A stretch of DNA of 64,000 nt from Halichoerus grypus (Eukaryota; Chordata; Mammalia; Carnivora; Phocidae), in contig NC_135722.1 in NCBI RefSeq assembly GCF_964656455.1, positions 51,850,628 to 51,914,627 on the forward strand, given 5' to 3'. The translations under genes were made by a program, and so were the position numbers. Under the pieces are notes generated by a model that saw only the letters and a program-made list of their open reading frames with translations, had not been told where the DNA came from and ran no database searches. Every line of letters starts with the position of its first letter. Positions within the stretch are counted from its first letter, which is position 1. Shown here in pieces: positions 1 through 9,984 of the stretch.

Positions 1-497
1 CCTGCCTCGGAGCAGGCAACCTCCCACTCAGGCTGAGCCAGACCAGGGCCCAGGGCTTGGCTCCCAGCCTGTCAGGGCCTGGGGCCCATGTGGGGCCTCA
101 GCTTCAGTGGGGTGTGGATGGGGGTGGGTCAGAGCAGCCAGCTGTTTTTCATGAGCCTGACAGGAAATAGCATCCCCATCAAGTTCACTCCTTTTGGCAG
201 GATTCACAAGGAGCAGGACGGTCCGGGAGACAGAGGAATCAGGAGGGGAGGGAGGCCGACAGATGCTGGGGATGTGGACTTGGCCCAAGGGTCAGGCCTG
301 ACTCCTCCTTGCTTTGCCCCAACTCTCCCTGTGGCTTAGGCAGGGCCCTTCCGCCCTCTGGGCCTCAGTTTCCCCATATGCCAACTCATCACTGTGAGCT
401 GATGGAAGAGATGAGCTGAGACAGAGAGAGCAATAAGGGGGGGCGGGTAGAAAGAAAGCAGTGGTCTCCAGGGGCCCCAGAGGCCCAGTGCCCTGAC

Positions 498-680
498 CTT
501 GTCCAGTTCCTCCTGGTTGCCAAAGAGCGGGTGGTAGCGGCGGTACTTGCCCTCACGGTATTTGGCCTCCAGGTGGCGCCGCCGGGCACCAGGGCTGCTG
601 TTGGGCTGCAGAGCCTCACTGGGGGGCACGTTGGCGGCCCAGAAGCGGTTCCCAGTGCCATTGCCCAGATGTAAGAAGAG
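498..680 (-). CDS. ARAP1: ARAP1 coding exon, C-terminal part of ArfGAP domain (residues 613-673)
   Basis: Exon of 183 bp, phase 0 at both ends. The acceptor follows a CCCACACCCACAG tract and the donor is AAG|GTCAGG. It encodes the second half of the ArfGAP fold, beginning LFLHLGNG, followed by the GNRFWAANVP segment that is typical of ArfGAPs, then the KYREGKYRRYHPLF helix, ending at NQEELDK. It continues directly from the 1,874-1,959 exon. Human ARAP1 goes on after this point to its ankyrin segment; those exons are outside the window. The 497 bases to the left show no further exon that I can support. Confidence 0.96.
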
Positions 681-1873
681 CTGTGGGTGTGGGCAAGAGG
701 TCAGACGGCCAGCCTATGGCCAGGCCCATGTGTCTGGTAAAATCTTTGTTTTGAGGCTGTCAGGAGAGGGGCTGGGCGAGCCAGGCCACCCACCCACTTT
801 CCCATCAGGGAAGTGAGGGGCAGCCTGGCCAGTCGGTGGCTATGGGCCCAAACCCAGTTCCTCAGCTCAGTGACAGGACGAGAGGCAGACAGTCCGAGAG
901 CTGGATGCCCCAAGCCTGGTGTCTGATTGGGGGCCTTGCTATTTCCCCCACCCAGTCCCACATCTGGAATTCTGCATTCCTGAGGCTATCACAGCTTGGG
1001 CGAGGGTGGGGGGCGGGGTAGCTAACCTGTCAGCCAATGGGGTGGGTAAGGATTTTGGAAACCTCTCCTGTCCTTGACATTCCTCTCTGGGCTCAGGGGA
1101 GGAGGAGCAGGGGTAGATGCTGGGGGCGCAGATGCAGGGGTCCAGTCATCAGGGGACTAGCTTATTAATCCTTTCACTTTGCTGATCATTCGTCCCACAG
1201 CCATTTCCCGGGCCCCCCATCCTGCCTCTTTGTCAGGTCCTGTGTGGGGACGCTGGGTCATGGAAGAGAAAAAGCAGAAACAGACCCTGCCACCACCTCT
1301 GTGACTTTGGGCAAGCCATCTTCTCTCCCTGGGCCTCCATGTCCTCATCTTTAAACTGGGGATTCTAACCCTAACTCACAGGGGATGTGACAGCCAAACT
1401 GCACTGGGGCCTGCAGCTTGGCTGGGGCTGTCAGGAAGGCCCCGTGCGGTCAGCCTCCTGCTGTAGGCTCTCCTCTATAACCACCGCACACCTCGGTGTG
1501 GGGACCCCAAATAGACAGGGGCACGTGCACATGTAAGTGTGCCCCCAGACGCATGTGCTCATACACACTGGCGTATGTGCGTGCAGATGAAGTAAATAGT
1601 TTAGGCTCTGCACGACAGTTTCTGTTGTGTATTCCCTTTTTTTTTTTTTTAACCAACCCTTTAAAACTGTAAAAACATTCTTAGCTCACTGGCCAGTTTG
1701 GTGACTTTGCCAAAAATCAACTTTTCCAAAATCCCCACCCCACTAGATGATCCCAAAGGTCTCCTCTAGCTCCAGGGGGCCAAGGTCTGTGAGTGGGGAA
1801 AGGGGTGGGGAGACCCAGGTAGCGGTGGAGTGGAGCGGACCCCAAATGCAGGTGGCAAGCAAGGCCTCCCCAC
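681..1873 (-). other. ARAP1 intron
   Basis: Intron of 1,193 bp. It holds a MIR-like piece near 1,285-1,400 (CTGTGACTTTGGGCAAG followed by a CCTCATCT block) and a poly-T tract at 1,638-1,651. No open frame here looks coding. Confidence 0.7.
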
Positions 1874-1959
1874 CTCGATGAGTGTTTCAGTCCACACCTT
1901 CCTGTCCATCTTCAGGCTCCGCACCTTGGAGACACCAGCGCCCAGGCCACGGTGCTCCC
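1874..1959 (-). CDS. ARAP1: ARAP1 coding exon, ArfGAP arginine finger (residues 584-612)
   Basis: Exon of 86 bp. The acceptor is TCTGTCTGCAG, and the first two bases finish a glycine codon begun in the previous exon. It reads GEHRGLGAGVSKVRSLKMD and then KVWTETLIE. The Arg at residue 587 lies four residues after the last zinc-binding cysteine, the position of the catalytic arginine finger in ArfGAPs, so the catalytic residue is intact. The donor is GAG|GTGGGG. The exon joins 3,853-4,052 upstream and 498-680 downstream in frame. Confidence 0.96.
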
Positions 1960-2154
1960 CTGCAGACAGAGGGCCCTCACCTTCACATGAGCACTTACCT
2001 TCCCGCCCTCCCTGCCTCCCTGTGGAGCCCAAGCAGGGGCAGACATGGAGAGGCTGTTCCCAGTGCTGGCCACACACACCCCTGCTCCAGGCACCACAGA
2101 ACCGAAAAGTCACCCCCCACCCCAGGTCACTCTGCACGGCCCAGCCACTGTGAT

Positions 2155-2270
2155 CTTTTTGATTTTTTTTTTAAAGTAAGCTCTATGCCCAGCATGGGGC
2201 TTGAACTCATGACCCCGATCCCCACTCTGAGATCAAGAGTCACATACCAACTGAGCCAGAGTGCCCCCAG
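2155..2270 (-). repeat. CAN SINE (SINEC, old subfamily), antisense
   Basis: A poly-T run at 2,155-2,172 is followed by the reverse complement of a short SINEC element. It ends in the complement of the head (CTGAGCCAGAGTGCCCC). It lacks the long CT-rich part of the younger copies and has no clear target-site duplication, so it is an older, diverged copy. Confidence 0.8.
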
Positions 2271-2299
2271 AGTGATTTCCTTAAAATGCAAATCCCCTT

Positions 2300-2790
2300 A
2301 TTTCAAATCCCTGCTTTAGAGCCCCCAGTGGCTCCCCAGAATTAGATCTAAATTCCTTACCTGCTTCTCCTGCAATCTCATCTCAGAATTTCCCCCAACC
2401 CCAATCCTGCTCAGCCATACTCTCCTCCCTCTTCTAATCAGCCAACTCATTCCTGCCTCAGGGCCTTTGCACTCACAGTTCTTTCTGCCTGGACTGTCTT
2501 CCCCCATCTCCCCAAGGCTGGCTCCTTCCTCACATTTAGGTCTCAGCTGACAGGTCATCTCCTCAGACAGGGCTTCCTGACAAACACATTCTCTGCCTAG
2601 CACTTTATTACCTGATATTTCTATTGGTTTGTATATGTATTTTCTGCCTCTCCCCACTAGAATGTAAGCTGCCTGATGGCAGGAACCTTGAGTGTCTGCT
2701 TTAGGGTGTAGCCTCTGTGCCTAGAACAAAGTCTGGCATGCAGTGAGCACTTAGTAAATCTCTGTGGAATGAGAGGCCAGGGCAAGTTGG
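2300..2790 (+). repeat. L2 LINE 3' end
   Basis: The text follows the L2 3' consensus order: CAGGGCCTTTGCACTCAC, then TTTCTGCCTGGACTGTCTTC, a GGTCTCAGCTGACAGGTCA block, and AGAATGTAAGCTGCCTGA with the GGCATGCAGTGAGCACTTAG tail. An ancient mammalian element, diverged, with no coding capacity. Confidence 0.75.
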
Positions 2791-3852
2791 GGCTGGAGAG
2801 AATGCAGCCTTACCTCAGCTACAGGTCTGAAGGAGCCCTGGGGTAGGGAGCACGCTGGGGCACTAGGAGCACCTAGCACCACCTAGTTTTGGCTTCAGCC
2901 TCACCCCCTCTGCAGCCTCCTATGGAGCACCTCATCCACACCAGTCACCCGCACCCCTCTGTGAGCTGACAACTTTCTAAATCAAGTCATTTCTTTCCTG
3001 AATGCAGACCTCACAGCCCCAGGCCTCCTGGACGTTTGCCCTAGCTCAGCACCTCCCCAGAACTATCCCCTGCCCCAGATCCCCATCTCAAGCTGCCCAA
3101 AGCTGCCACCTGGGCATCACCAGCTCCCCTGAGAGCCAAATCCCTAACACCTCACGGTGTCTGGCACAGCACAGACCCCCAATAAATGCCAGGTGGAGAG
3201 ATGAATGCATCTTGGACTCCAGCCTCTGTCTTTCTCACCCTCCTCATCTGATCTGTCACGGCGACTTTGACACCACAGATCCTATACATCCCTCGAGTTC
3301 TCTGCATCACTTCCCCAGACCAGGCCTTAGCCTGTTCCTCTCTCTCATGGAGCCATTAACAGCCTCCCCACTGGCCTCCAGTCTCAGATTCCACCCACCA
3401 GCCAGGGTCTGAGGCATGAATCTGACCATGGCCCTCCCACTGCCTCCCATCTCCTCCAGATGAAACATCAGCTCCTCCCACTGCATGCAGAGCCCTGCTA
3501 GCCCCGCCTGTCTCGCTTCCCTCCACTCCTCTGATGTGACGGGGAGGGGGTGGTGCTGGACCCCAACTGGCCTGGGCTCAAATCCAGACTTACTTGCCGG
3601 GCCACCTGCAATGAACCATTTCCCCTCTCTGGGCCTCAGTGTCCTACCCACGGCGTGTGCAGTCAAATCCCTGCCTTGCAATTTCAGGACTGCAAGCTCA
3701 TCACAGTAAGAAAGGCCTGGAGCACAGATGCAACTTCATCGACAAGGATCTGACTACCGTCTTGGCTTCGGCCCCTCCGGCCAGACAGGCCACCTGCCAT
3801 CCCGACACACCAGCCCTGTCGTGCCTCAGCCTGGTGCCCCAGCCCCACACAC

Positions 3853-4052
3853 CTGCACAGCGCTTGCAGATGACGACACAGAGGTTGATGGAGGCCCAGT
3901 CAGGCTGGGCAGCTCCGCAGTCGGCACAGAACCTGTTGGGGGCCACGGCCCAGATGCGCTCGGCCACCTCCGAGGTAGACAGGGCCTCAGCAATGGCTCC
4001 CTGCATGGCCTCCAGCCACTGCTCCTTCTCTAGCTCCGATTCGGCCGAGAAG
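3853..4052 (-). CDS. ARAP1: ARAP1 coding exon, end of PH2 and ArfGAP zinc finger (residues 517-583)
   Basis: Exon of 200 bp; acceptor TGTCCCTAG, donor GCAG|GTGTGT. The first base completes a serine codon. The first third is the end of PH2 with the C-terminal helix (FSAESELEKEQWLEAMQGAI). The rest starts the ArfGAP domain with an intact zinc finger: Cys559-x2-Cys562-x16-Cys579-x2-Cys582 in the local numbering. The exon ends at the base that starts the glycine shared with the 1,874-1,959 exon. The zinc-finger spacing is exactly the ArfGAP type, so GAP activity toward Arf is expected. Confidence 0.97.
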
Positions 4053-4670
4053 CTAGGGACACAGGAGTGGGGGGTGGGGGCTGGTGGGAGAGGGCTCAGA
4101 GAGATTTGCGGGCAGCATGAAGAGGCACAGCATGAAGTGGGAGGAGCAAGGAGTTGAGCACTCATAACCGGAAGAGGGAGGCATCCTGGGTCTGTGAGGA
4201 AGGTGGGCATGGACAGAAGCAAGGGTACCATGAACCTAAGAGACACGTGGGGGCTGGGGGAGCCCAGGCAGGCACTGCCCCACCCAGGAAATAGAAGAGG
4301 CTGCTGGGAAGAAATGATGCCTGAGCTAAGACTTGACAGATGAGAAGGGCTTAGCCAGGAGAAGAGGTGGAAAGTCATTCGACAGAGGGAATAGCATGTG
4401 CAAAGGGGCAGAATGGTACATGGGGCATTCTGGGGCCTGCAGCCAAGACGGGCAGACTGGCAGAGAGGAGGCCGGGAGACATATACGCACAAGCCTGTGC
4501 TGGGCAGAGGAGGTCAAAGTGCACCCAGAGGTCAACAGAGAAGCAGTGGAGGGTTTCAGTGGGGCGGAGGAGAGGGTAAAGAGATGTCTTCTCTGGTTCT
4601 TTCTTTCCCTGCCACCACCACCCCACCTATGTGTGCAGTCAAGATTCGGCTACCCCCATAACTCACTACC

Positions 4671-5076
4671 ATGGCCAAAAAAGGTGTCACTGCTAGAGAT
4701 ATGACAGGCATTAATGCTGCCTGACCAGAGGTGCTGAAGACCGTGCTCATCCAAGAAGGCCTCACACGTGGAATCTGCAGGCTGCCAAGGCCTTAGCTAA
4801 GCACTACGCCTGTCTTCGTGCTCTTACATCCGGTGGGCTCGGCCTACATATGTCAGGCTGATGGAGGCCCTTGATGCTGAACACCAAATCAACCTAATTA
4901 AAGTTGATGACAACAAGAAACTCGGTGAATAGGCAGGCCTCTGTAAAACCGACAGTCAAGGAAAACACTGGAAAGTGGTTGGTCGCAGTTGTGTGGTAGT
5001 TAAGGATGATGGCAAAGAATCTCAGGCCAAGGATGTCATCCAAGATTACTTCAAAGGCAAGAAATAAGCAAATAAA
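4671..5076 (+). pseudogene. Processed pseudogene of ribosomal protein S12
   Basis: An intronless copy of the RPS12 mRNA, opposite in strand to ARAP1. The ATG is at 4,671 and the stop at 5,065-5,067, giving 397 bp against the 399 bp expected for a 132-residue protein. The segment [16 protein letters not shown] and the C-terminal [11 protein letters not shown] are readily recognised. It is broken: an early TGA at 4,722-4,724 at or beside a frameshift, a TAG at 4,930-4,932 where the parent has Trp, and a net frame change. An AATAAA at 5,071-5,076 follows the stop, and an A-rich tail remnant runs to about 5,105, as expected for L1-mediated retrocopying of a polyadenylated mRNA. No function is expected. 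Confidence 0.93.
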
Positions 5077-5477
5077 AACTTGGCTTTCAACAAAAAGAAA
5101 AGACAAGACCCCATTGGCAGTCACAGACAGGCAGCCAACGCGTGAGGCGGTGCCGCCACTGGGCCAGAGACCTCCCTGGCCTGGGACAAAATGGGGAGGG
5201 ACCGAGGGGAGGGGCCAAACGGAGGTGAGAGAGCCATGGAGGCAAGGCAGGGGTTGTGCCGGGCATGCATGGGGCTGCGTGGGAGAGGCAGGCTTCCCCA
5301 TGGGTGGAGACAGGGGCCTGGGAGGTCCAGGGAGTCGAGGAGGAAGTCACAGGGGGACATACATCCACAAAACTGTTGGACATGCAGGTCTGGAGCTCAG
5401 GACAAAGTCCCTGCGGAAGACAGAGATCTAAGCTAAGGACAAAGGACAGGACAGCGGAGGTGCGACGGTGCTAGTGT

Positions 5478-5615
5478 TGACAGATGGTTACCACGCCCTG
5501 AGTCAGGTAACAGCTTTACCAAGACTGCCATGGTCTTACTCACAGAGGAAGAGAACTGAGGCACAGAGAGGTCAAGCGATGTGCCCGGGTCACACAGTGA
5601 CTCAGTGGTGGACCC
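5478..5615 (-). repeat. MIR SINE, antisense
   Basis: The GAACTGAGGCACAGAGAGG core followed by GTGCCCGGGTCACACAGTGA is the complement of the conserved MIR core. Diverged and ancient. Confidence 0.7.
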
Positions 5616-5619
5616 AGGA

Positions 5620-5997
5620 TGTTATGGACTGAACTGTGTCCCCCAGTGTGACTGCATCTGGAGACAGGGCCTTTAGAGAAGTAATTAAGGTTAAATAATG
5701 TCATAAGAGTAGGACTCTAATCTGACAAGACTGGTTTCTTTATAAAAAGAGGAAAGGACACCAGATAGCTCACTGTCTGTCTACCTGCACACAGAGGAAA
5801 AGCCGTGTGAGAACACAGTGAGGAGGTGGCCATCTACAAGCCAGGAAGAGGGGCCTCACCAGAAACTAACCCTGATGGCTCCTTGACCTTGGACTTCCAG
5901 ACTCTAGAACTGTGAGAAAATAAACTTCCATTGTTGAAGCCCCCCCTGCCCCATCTGTGCTACACTGTCATGCACGGCAGCCAAGCTGACTAATACA
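5620..5997 (+). mobile_element. Solo LTR of the ERVL-MaLR group (MST/MLT1-like)
   Basis: Starts with TGTTATGGACTGAACTGTGT and ends near AGCTGACTAATACACA. Between are the MaLR landmarks: GACAGGGCCTTTAGAGAAG, AATTAAGGTTAAATAATGTC, AAGCCAGGAAGAGG, GAACTGTGAGAAAATAAA (which contains the AATAAA signal) and the CGGCAGCCAAGCTGACTAA end. Only one LTR and no internal region is present. An internal deletion against the MST consensus follows the first 20 bp. Subfamily assignment is from memory. Confidence 0.8.
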
Positions 5998-6287
5998 CAT
6001 GACGTGACCTTGGGCTTGGCCCAGTGCCCCAGAGGTGGCAGCTGATGGCCTAGGAGCGAGCGAGGGGAAGGGGGGATGGTGATGGCCAGAGGGGGGTGGG
6101 GTAAAAGGGAGACTTCTTAGAAGGGAAGGGTCAGAGCAGGTTAGTGAGTGAAGGTAAAGGATGGGGGGGGGGGCTGGGAAGGGAGGGGAGAAATCCATTC
6201 TAGAAGAAGGGGCAGCTTCCCACATAAGCAAGAAGAAAATCCTGGCAGAGAGAGATGATGCAGGTAAGCGAGGGGAGACAGGCTTAC

Positions 6288-6394
6288 CTGAAGATGCGGT
6301 AGGGGGTGGTGAGGTCGAAGCTGCGCCGGTCTGCTTCCTTCACGTTGCCTACACTCATGTCAATGAAGGTGATGCCAATGCCCAGGTGGTACTC
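6288..6394 (-). CDS. ARAP1: ARAP1 coding exon, PH2 core (residues 482-516)
   Basis: Exon of 107 bp; acceptor CTACCTGCCAG and donor CAG|GTAAGC. It encodes EYHLGIGITFIDMSVGNVKE and then ADRRSFDLTTPYRIF, the middle strands of PH2. It ends two bases into a serine codon completed by the 3,853-4,052 exon. It is preceded by a 393-bp intron almost filled by a minisatellite. Confidence 0.96.
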
Positions 6395-6420
6395 CTGGCA
6401 GGTAGGGGGGAGGGGGTGAG

Positions 6421-6752
6421 GGCAAGGCAGGGGGCAGGGCTGAGGGACCAGGTGGGCAGGGGGCAGGGCTGAGGGACCGGGTGGGCACAGGGCAGGGGGA
6501 ACGCTGAGGGACCAGGTGGGCAGGGGGCAGGGCTGAGGGACTGGGTGGGCACAGGGCAGGGGTAACGCTGAGGGACCAGGTGGGCAGGGGGCAGGGCTGA
6601 GGGACCAGGGTGGGCAGGGGGCAGGGCTGAGGGACCAGGTAGGCACGGGGCAGGGGGAAGACTGAGGGACCAGGTGGGCAGGGTGCATGCTGAGGGACCG
6701 GGTGGGCACAGGGCAGGGGGAACGGTGAGGGACCGGGTGGGCAGGGGGCAGA
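6421..6752 (+). repeat. G-rich minisatellite of two alternating unit types inside a short ARAP1 intron
   Basis: About ten units built on GCTGAGGGACCAGGTGGGCA. Type A is about 29 bp and ends AGGGGGCAGG; type B is about 35 bp and carries GGCACAGGGCAGGGG plus AAC. The order is roughly A-B-A-B-A-A-B-A-B-A, so the higher-order unit is about 64 bp. The array covers more than 80% of the intron between the exons at 6,288-6,394 and 6,788-6,990. The transcribed (minus) sense is C/T-rich, and each unit carries a CCCTCAG acceptor-like end. Confidence 0.93.
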
Positions 6753-6787
6753 GAAGAGGTTTAGCAAACTGGCTGACCCCTTCGCAC

Positions 6788-6990
6788 CTCCAGATTCTTG
6801 TACAGCTGGACTTTGTCCCCAGCCACAGCCACATACAGTTTATTCTTGAAACCGCGTAGTTCCAGGCTGCCAGCATGGTCAGGCAGCTCTGAGCCCCGGA
6901 CACCCAAAGGGTAAGTGCTAGACAGCCGGGCCCGGGCTCCCTGCTCGGCCACTGCCTGCTGCAGGGCCCGCACCCACTCCTTCCGCTCCG
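6788..6990 (-). CDS. ARAP1: ARAP1 coding exon, end of PH1 to start of PH2 (residues 414-481)
   Basis: Exon of 203 bp; acceptor TTGCCTGCAG, donor GAG|GTGCGA. It starts with the PH1 C-terminal helix (AERKEWVRALQQAVAEQ), passes through a short linker, and enters PH2 with GSLELRGFKNKLYVAVAGDK and VQLYKNLE. The first two bases complete an alanine codon. Confidence 0.96.
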
Positions 6991-7408
6991 CTGCAGGCAA
7001 AGGGGGCAGAGTCAGTCTGAGGTCAGCCTGGCGGCCCTCCAGGCTCCTCAGGCAACACCTCTGCCAGCAAGTCCACCCAGACTGGCCCACCTATCTCCGA
7101 CGATCTGAGTTCTCTGACTTGGACAAGCTACACTGAGCAAGCCACTTCGCCTATCTGAGCCTATTCCCCTGTAAACAGAAATATAATGGTTCTGAGGACT
7201 CAGTGGGTATCTCAAGCACAGAGCCAGTCTGAGAGTGCCCCTCACTCTCCCCTACCTCGTAGAGGATGGACTCCTCTCTGGGTTTGATGTGGGGGGAGCA
7301 GAGGTGCCTCGGTTCTCCCCCCACCCAAACTTATCTCCACCCCCCCAACCCCCCCAACCCCCACTTATCAGGCCAAACTGCCAGTCTTCTCCCTGCCCTC
7401 CACCTCAC

Positions 7409-7529
7409 CATCACTCTCTGCCCGGAAGGCAAAGGTTCGGTTGTTCGTGATCACTTCAAACTTCTGGTCCCCAATGGCAGCCACGCGGGAGATGCAGGCC
7501 ACAGAGATAAAGCGCTTAGAGTAGGCATC
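7409..7529 (-). CDS. ARAP1: ARAP1 coding exon, PH1 (residues 374-413)
   Basis: Exon of 121 bp; acceptor CTCTTCCCCAG, donor GATG|GTGAGG. It encodes DAYSKRFISVACISRVAAIG then DQKFEVITNNRTFAFRAESD, the central strands of PH1. The last base begins the alanine codon shared with the next exon. Confidence 0.96.
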
Positions 7530-7844
7530 CTGGGGAAGAGAAGGAAGCTGTACTGTGGGGGGTGGGGCACCCAGAGGCCCAGCCCCTCCTTGGCTCCCTC
7601 AACCTCAGCTGAAACCAAAGTTAACTACAGCTCCGTCTCCCACAGGTGGTCAGGGACAGCCCCTACACTGACCCTGACCACAGCCCACAGCTGGCCGACC
7701 GGCCAGAAGACACGGCTCAAGGAGTCAGACTGGAGCTCTGGTGAGGACTCGTCTGGGGAGGGACTCCACCTACGTCCAGTGTCAAGGGTCGGCCCAGGGC
7801 CAGGTTGGAGCAGGGGTCCTGTCAGGGACGAACAGGGGCCTCAC

Positions 7845-7914
7845 CTTGTTACTGTCAAAGTATCGCAGGTGATCGGCATCCAGTCTTACCCATCGCTTCT
7901 GATAGATATAAGAT
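7845..7914 (-). CDS. ARAP1: ARAP1 coding exon, PH1 phosphoinositide-binding loop (residues 350-373)
   Basis: Exon of 70 bp; acceptor CTGCTTCTCCAG, donor AAG|GTGAGG. It reads SYIYQKRWVRLDADHLRYFD and SNK. With GWLDKN from the previous exon this forms the K-x(n)-K/R-x-R pattern that PH domains use to bind PtdIns(3,4,5)P3. ARAP family proteins are known to respond to this lipid. Confidence 0.95.
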
Positions 7915-8297
7915 CTGGAGAAGCAGAGACAGAGGGACAACAGAGCAAAGGATTGGGGATTAGAGGGGAGGCTCCAAGATTACCCCAGCCCCCTCTGGCA
8001 GTCACATACAAAATTAGGAATAGCCAAGTTCAAGGGAGGAAGGAACCCAATGGTCACTGAAAAGATGTATTTTTATCTACAGCAAGAATGACTGAAGTCA
8101 GACTCAAAGTAGGCCTTCCCAATTTTAAGGGTAATAAAACATACATCTGGTGGGGATGATCCACTTACAGTCTGCCTGCAGAGAGACCTGTTCAAATAAC
8201 CTTAGCCCCTCTGGTTTTCAGATCTGGTATGACCAGTATCCTAGAGCACTCCCATCTCCATGCAGAGAACCAGCAGAACCTAACAGGCCTCACTCAC

Positions 8298-8453
8298 CCC
8301 TGCGGTGGGTTCTTGTCCAGCCAGCCGGCCTTGATGACCGGTGTGATGGGGGTGGGGTCCCCAGGGAGCCCGTCCATGGGGGGTGGTGGGAGCTCGGGGA
8401 TCAGGAGGCTGCTGGGCAGGGATGAGCTCAGGCTGCTGGCGTGCCATCCACCA
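8298..8453 (-). CDS. ARAP1: ARAP1 coding exon, linker and start of PH1 (residues 298-349)
   Basis: Exon of 156 bp; acceptor TCTTTCCCCAG, donor GG|GTGAGT. A serine/proline-rich linker (GGWHASSLSSSLPSSL) is followed by the first PH1 strand, TPVIKAGWLDKNPPQG. Its phases match both neighbours. Confidence 0.95.
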
Positions 8454-8595
8454 CTGGGGAAAGAGGAGAGGGAATGAGGGAGCCCAGGAAGGGGGCTCCC
8501 CCAGGGGAGGGGCTGAAGAGGTGGAGTGGCCGGGCTGTGCTTGGGAAAGGAGGGTGGCTGGGTGGGACAACCACTGGGGAAGAGTAGACACTTAC

Positions 8596-8729
8596 TTGGG
8601 GATGCCCTCATAGGCATGGTCATCCTCATCTTCATCTCCTTGGTCGTCGTCCCCAGACAGTTCCTCCCCCTCGCTCAGCAGACTGGCCACACGCACAGCC
8701 CGTGGGAAGTGGCTCACTGGGAGCTCCTC
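8596..8729 (-). CDS. ARAP1: ARAP1 coding exon, acidic linker (residues 254-297)
   Basis: Exon of 134 bp, 44 codons plus two bases; acceptor GGGGGTGCCAG, donor CCAA|GTAAGTG. It encodes RAVRVASLLSEGEELSGDD, then a run with nine or more Asp/Glu, then DDHAYEGIP. A single Asp appears to be added in the DDDQGD run relative to the human protein as I recall it. No folded domain. Confidence 0.94.
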
Positions 8730-9324
8730 CTGGCACCCCCCCATCACACCGGTCAGACCCACTCAGCATCATGCTTCCCTTCGAGCCCCAGATCACACCC
8801 ACCCGGGGTGCCACGTCCCCGTGGTCCACTCCATCCAGGACCCACACAACTCAGCCCTTTCCCTACTGTTTTCACACCCTCTCCCTGCCGGCAGACCACA
8901 CAGGGACCCAGGGAGACAGCATCAAAGACAGAAAGATGAAGGGATAGTGAAAAGTACTCAGGCATGGAGAGTTAAGACACCCGTGGAACCGAGGAACACA
9001 GAAAGTGAAAGAGATAGAGGGAGACTCTCCAAGGGAGAAGTGCTCAAAACCCCAGGGGAGAGAGGAGGCCATACACAGCCATCCAGATGTGGCGGGAGGC
9101 TGGAGCTGGGGCCACAAGCAAGCGCCCGCAGACCCCTGGCCCAGAGCTCAGGTGCTATGCTCCATCCTCAAGCCCTGCATGGCCAGACGACAAGGGGGAA
9201 GGAATCTCTCCCAGGAACTGACAGCCCTTTCTCTCTCTGGTGGTCCCCAGGGTTTGCAACGCAGCTGGGCAGCCCACCCTCCTCTCTGACGGACAGCCCA
9301 AACCCTAATCACCACCTGGCCCAC

Positions 9325-9392
9325 CTTCTTGGTCATCAGGCCGGCTGGGGCTCCTGGCCCCTCCTCTGGAACCTCATCGTAGTCAGAGTCAT
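9325..9392 (-). CDS. ARAP1: ARAP1 coding exon with possible alternative start (residues 231-253)
   Basis: Exon of 68 bp; acceptor CCTCTCTCTCCTCAG, donor AAG|GTGGGCC. It encodes DSDYDEVPEEGPGAPAGLMT plus KK. The Met at residue 250 corresponds to the start I recall for the shorter human ARAP1 isoform that lacks the SAM domain, so transcripts from an internal promoter could start translation here. The Tyr in the acidic DSDYDEVP context is a plausible phosphotyrosine site (inference). Confidence 0.94.
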
Positions 9393-9984
9393 CTGAGGAG
9401 AGAGAGGGGTGGGGGGAGACTCAGAAGCAAGGAACCTAGCCTCCCCTCCTGGGCACCCTGGCCTGGCTTCACATAAGACACCCTCAGCCAAAAAGAAACC
9501 CTCATTCCAGCCTGGCTTTCAGAAATAGGCACAGGGGACAGCAAATGCTATTTATACTCTCAGGGCTTCATAGGACAGTACTAGGGGTGGCCAAAGGAGA
9601 GGAGGTCTGAATAGGTGGCAAGTTTGGGGGTCAGAGGCAGGGGCTGTCTAAAAAGCCTAAAAAAGTAACAAGAATCAAGAATCAAGAAAAATGGACAATC
9701 CAAGGAAAAGCAAACCATCAACAACCATGGAAAATATTCCTAGACTTTAAACCAGGAGCCACTCAGAAAGTTTGCTACGTGCACTTAACAGTCAGTAGGT
9801 CAGATAGGTGGGTGGGTGCCGTCTCCATTGTGAGGATGAAGAGAATCATGCTCACCTGTCCAGGGCCACACTGTGTTGGTGGCAGAACCCAACAGAAAGT
9901 TCGATCCTTGCATCCTTGCAGACTCTGGAGGGGCCCTGATTCCATGCTACGCACTGGGAACCCCATGCCTGGCTACGCACTCAC

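Larger units (their letters stand above)
1960..3852 (-). other. ARAP1 intron with SINE and L2 repeats
   Basis: Intron of 1,893 bp holding an antisense CAN SINE (2,155-2,270), an L2 3' end (about 2,300-2,790), L2-like sequence to about 3,540 and a MIR-like fragment near 3,560-3,690. No extra exon is supported. Confidence 0.7.
4053..6287 (-). other. ARAP1 intron with RPS12 pseudogene and MaLR LTR
   Basis: Intron of 2,235 bp. It contains a plus-strand RPS12-like processed pseudogene (4,671-5,076), an antisense MIR (about 5,478-5,615), a solo MaLR LTR (5,620-5,997) and a poly-G stretch near 6,164-6,173. The remainder is unremarkable. Confidence 0.7.

Noticed and set aside
1..497. A possible further ARAP1 exon at the left edge.
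   Set aside because: No frame continues NQEELDK with a suitable acceptor; the next exon must lie outside the window.
3701..4492. A 263-codon minus-strand frame that looks like a single gene.
   Set aside because: Only 3,853-4,052 is coding (ARAP1 ArfGAP exon); the rest is read-through into both introns.
6284..6709. A 141-codon minus-strand frame with repeated proline-rich peptides fused to an ARAP1 PH2 segment.
   Set aside because: The repeated part is the minisatellite in the intron; the true exon begins at 6,394 after a good acceptor. Intron retention from the upstream exon hits a stop within about ten codons.
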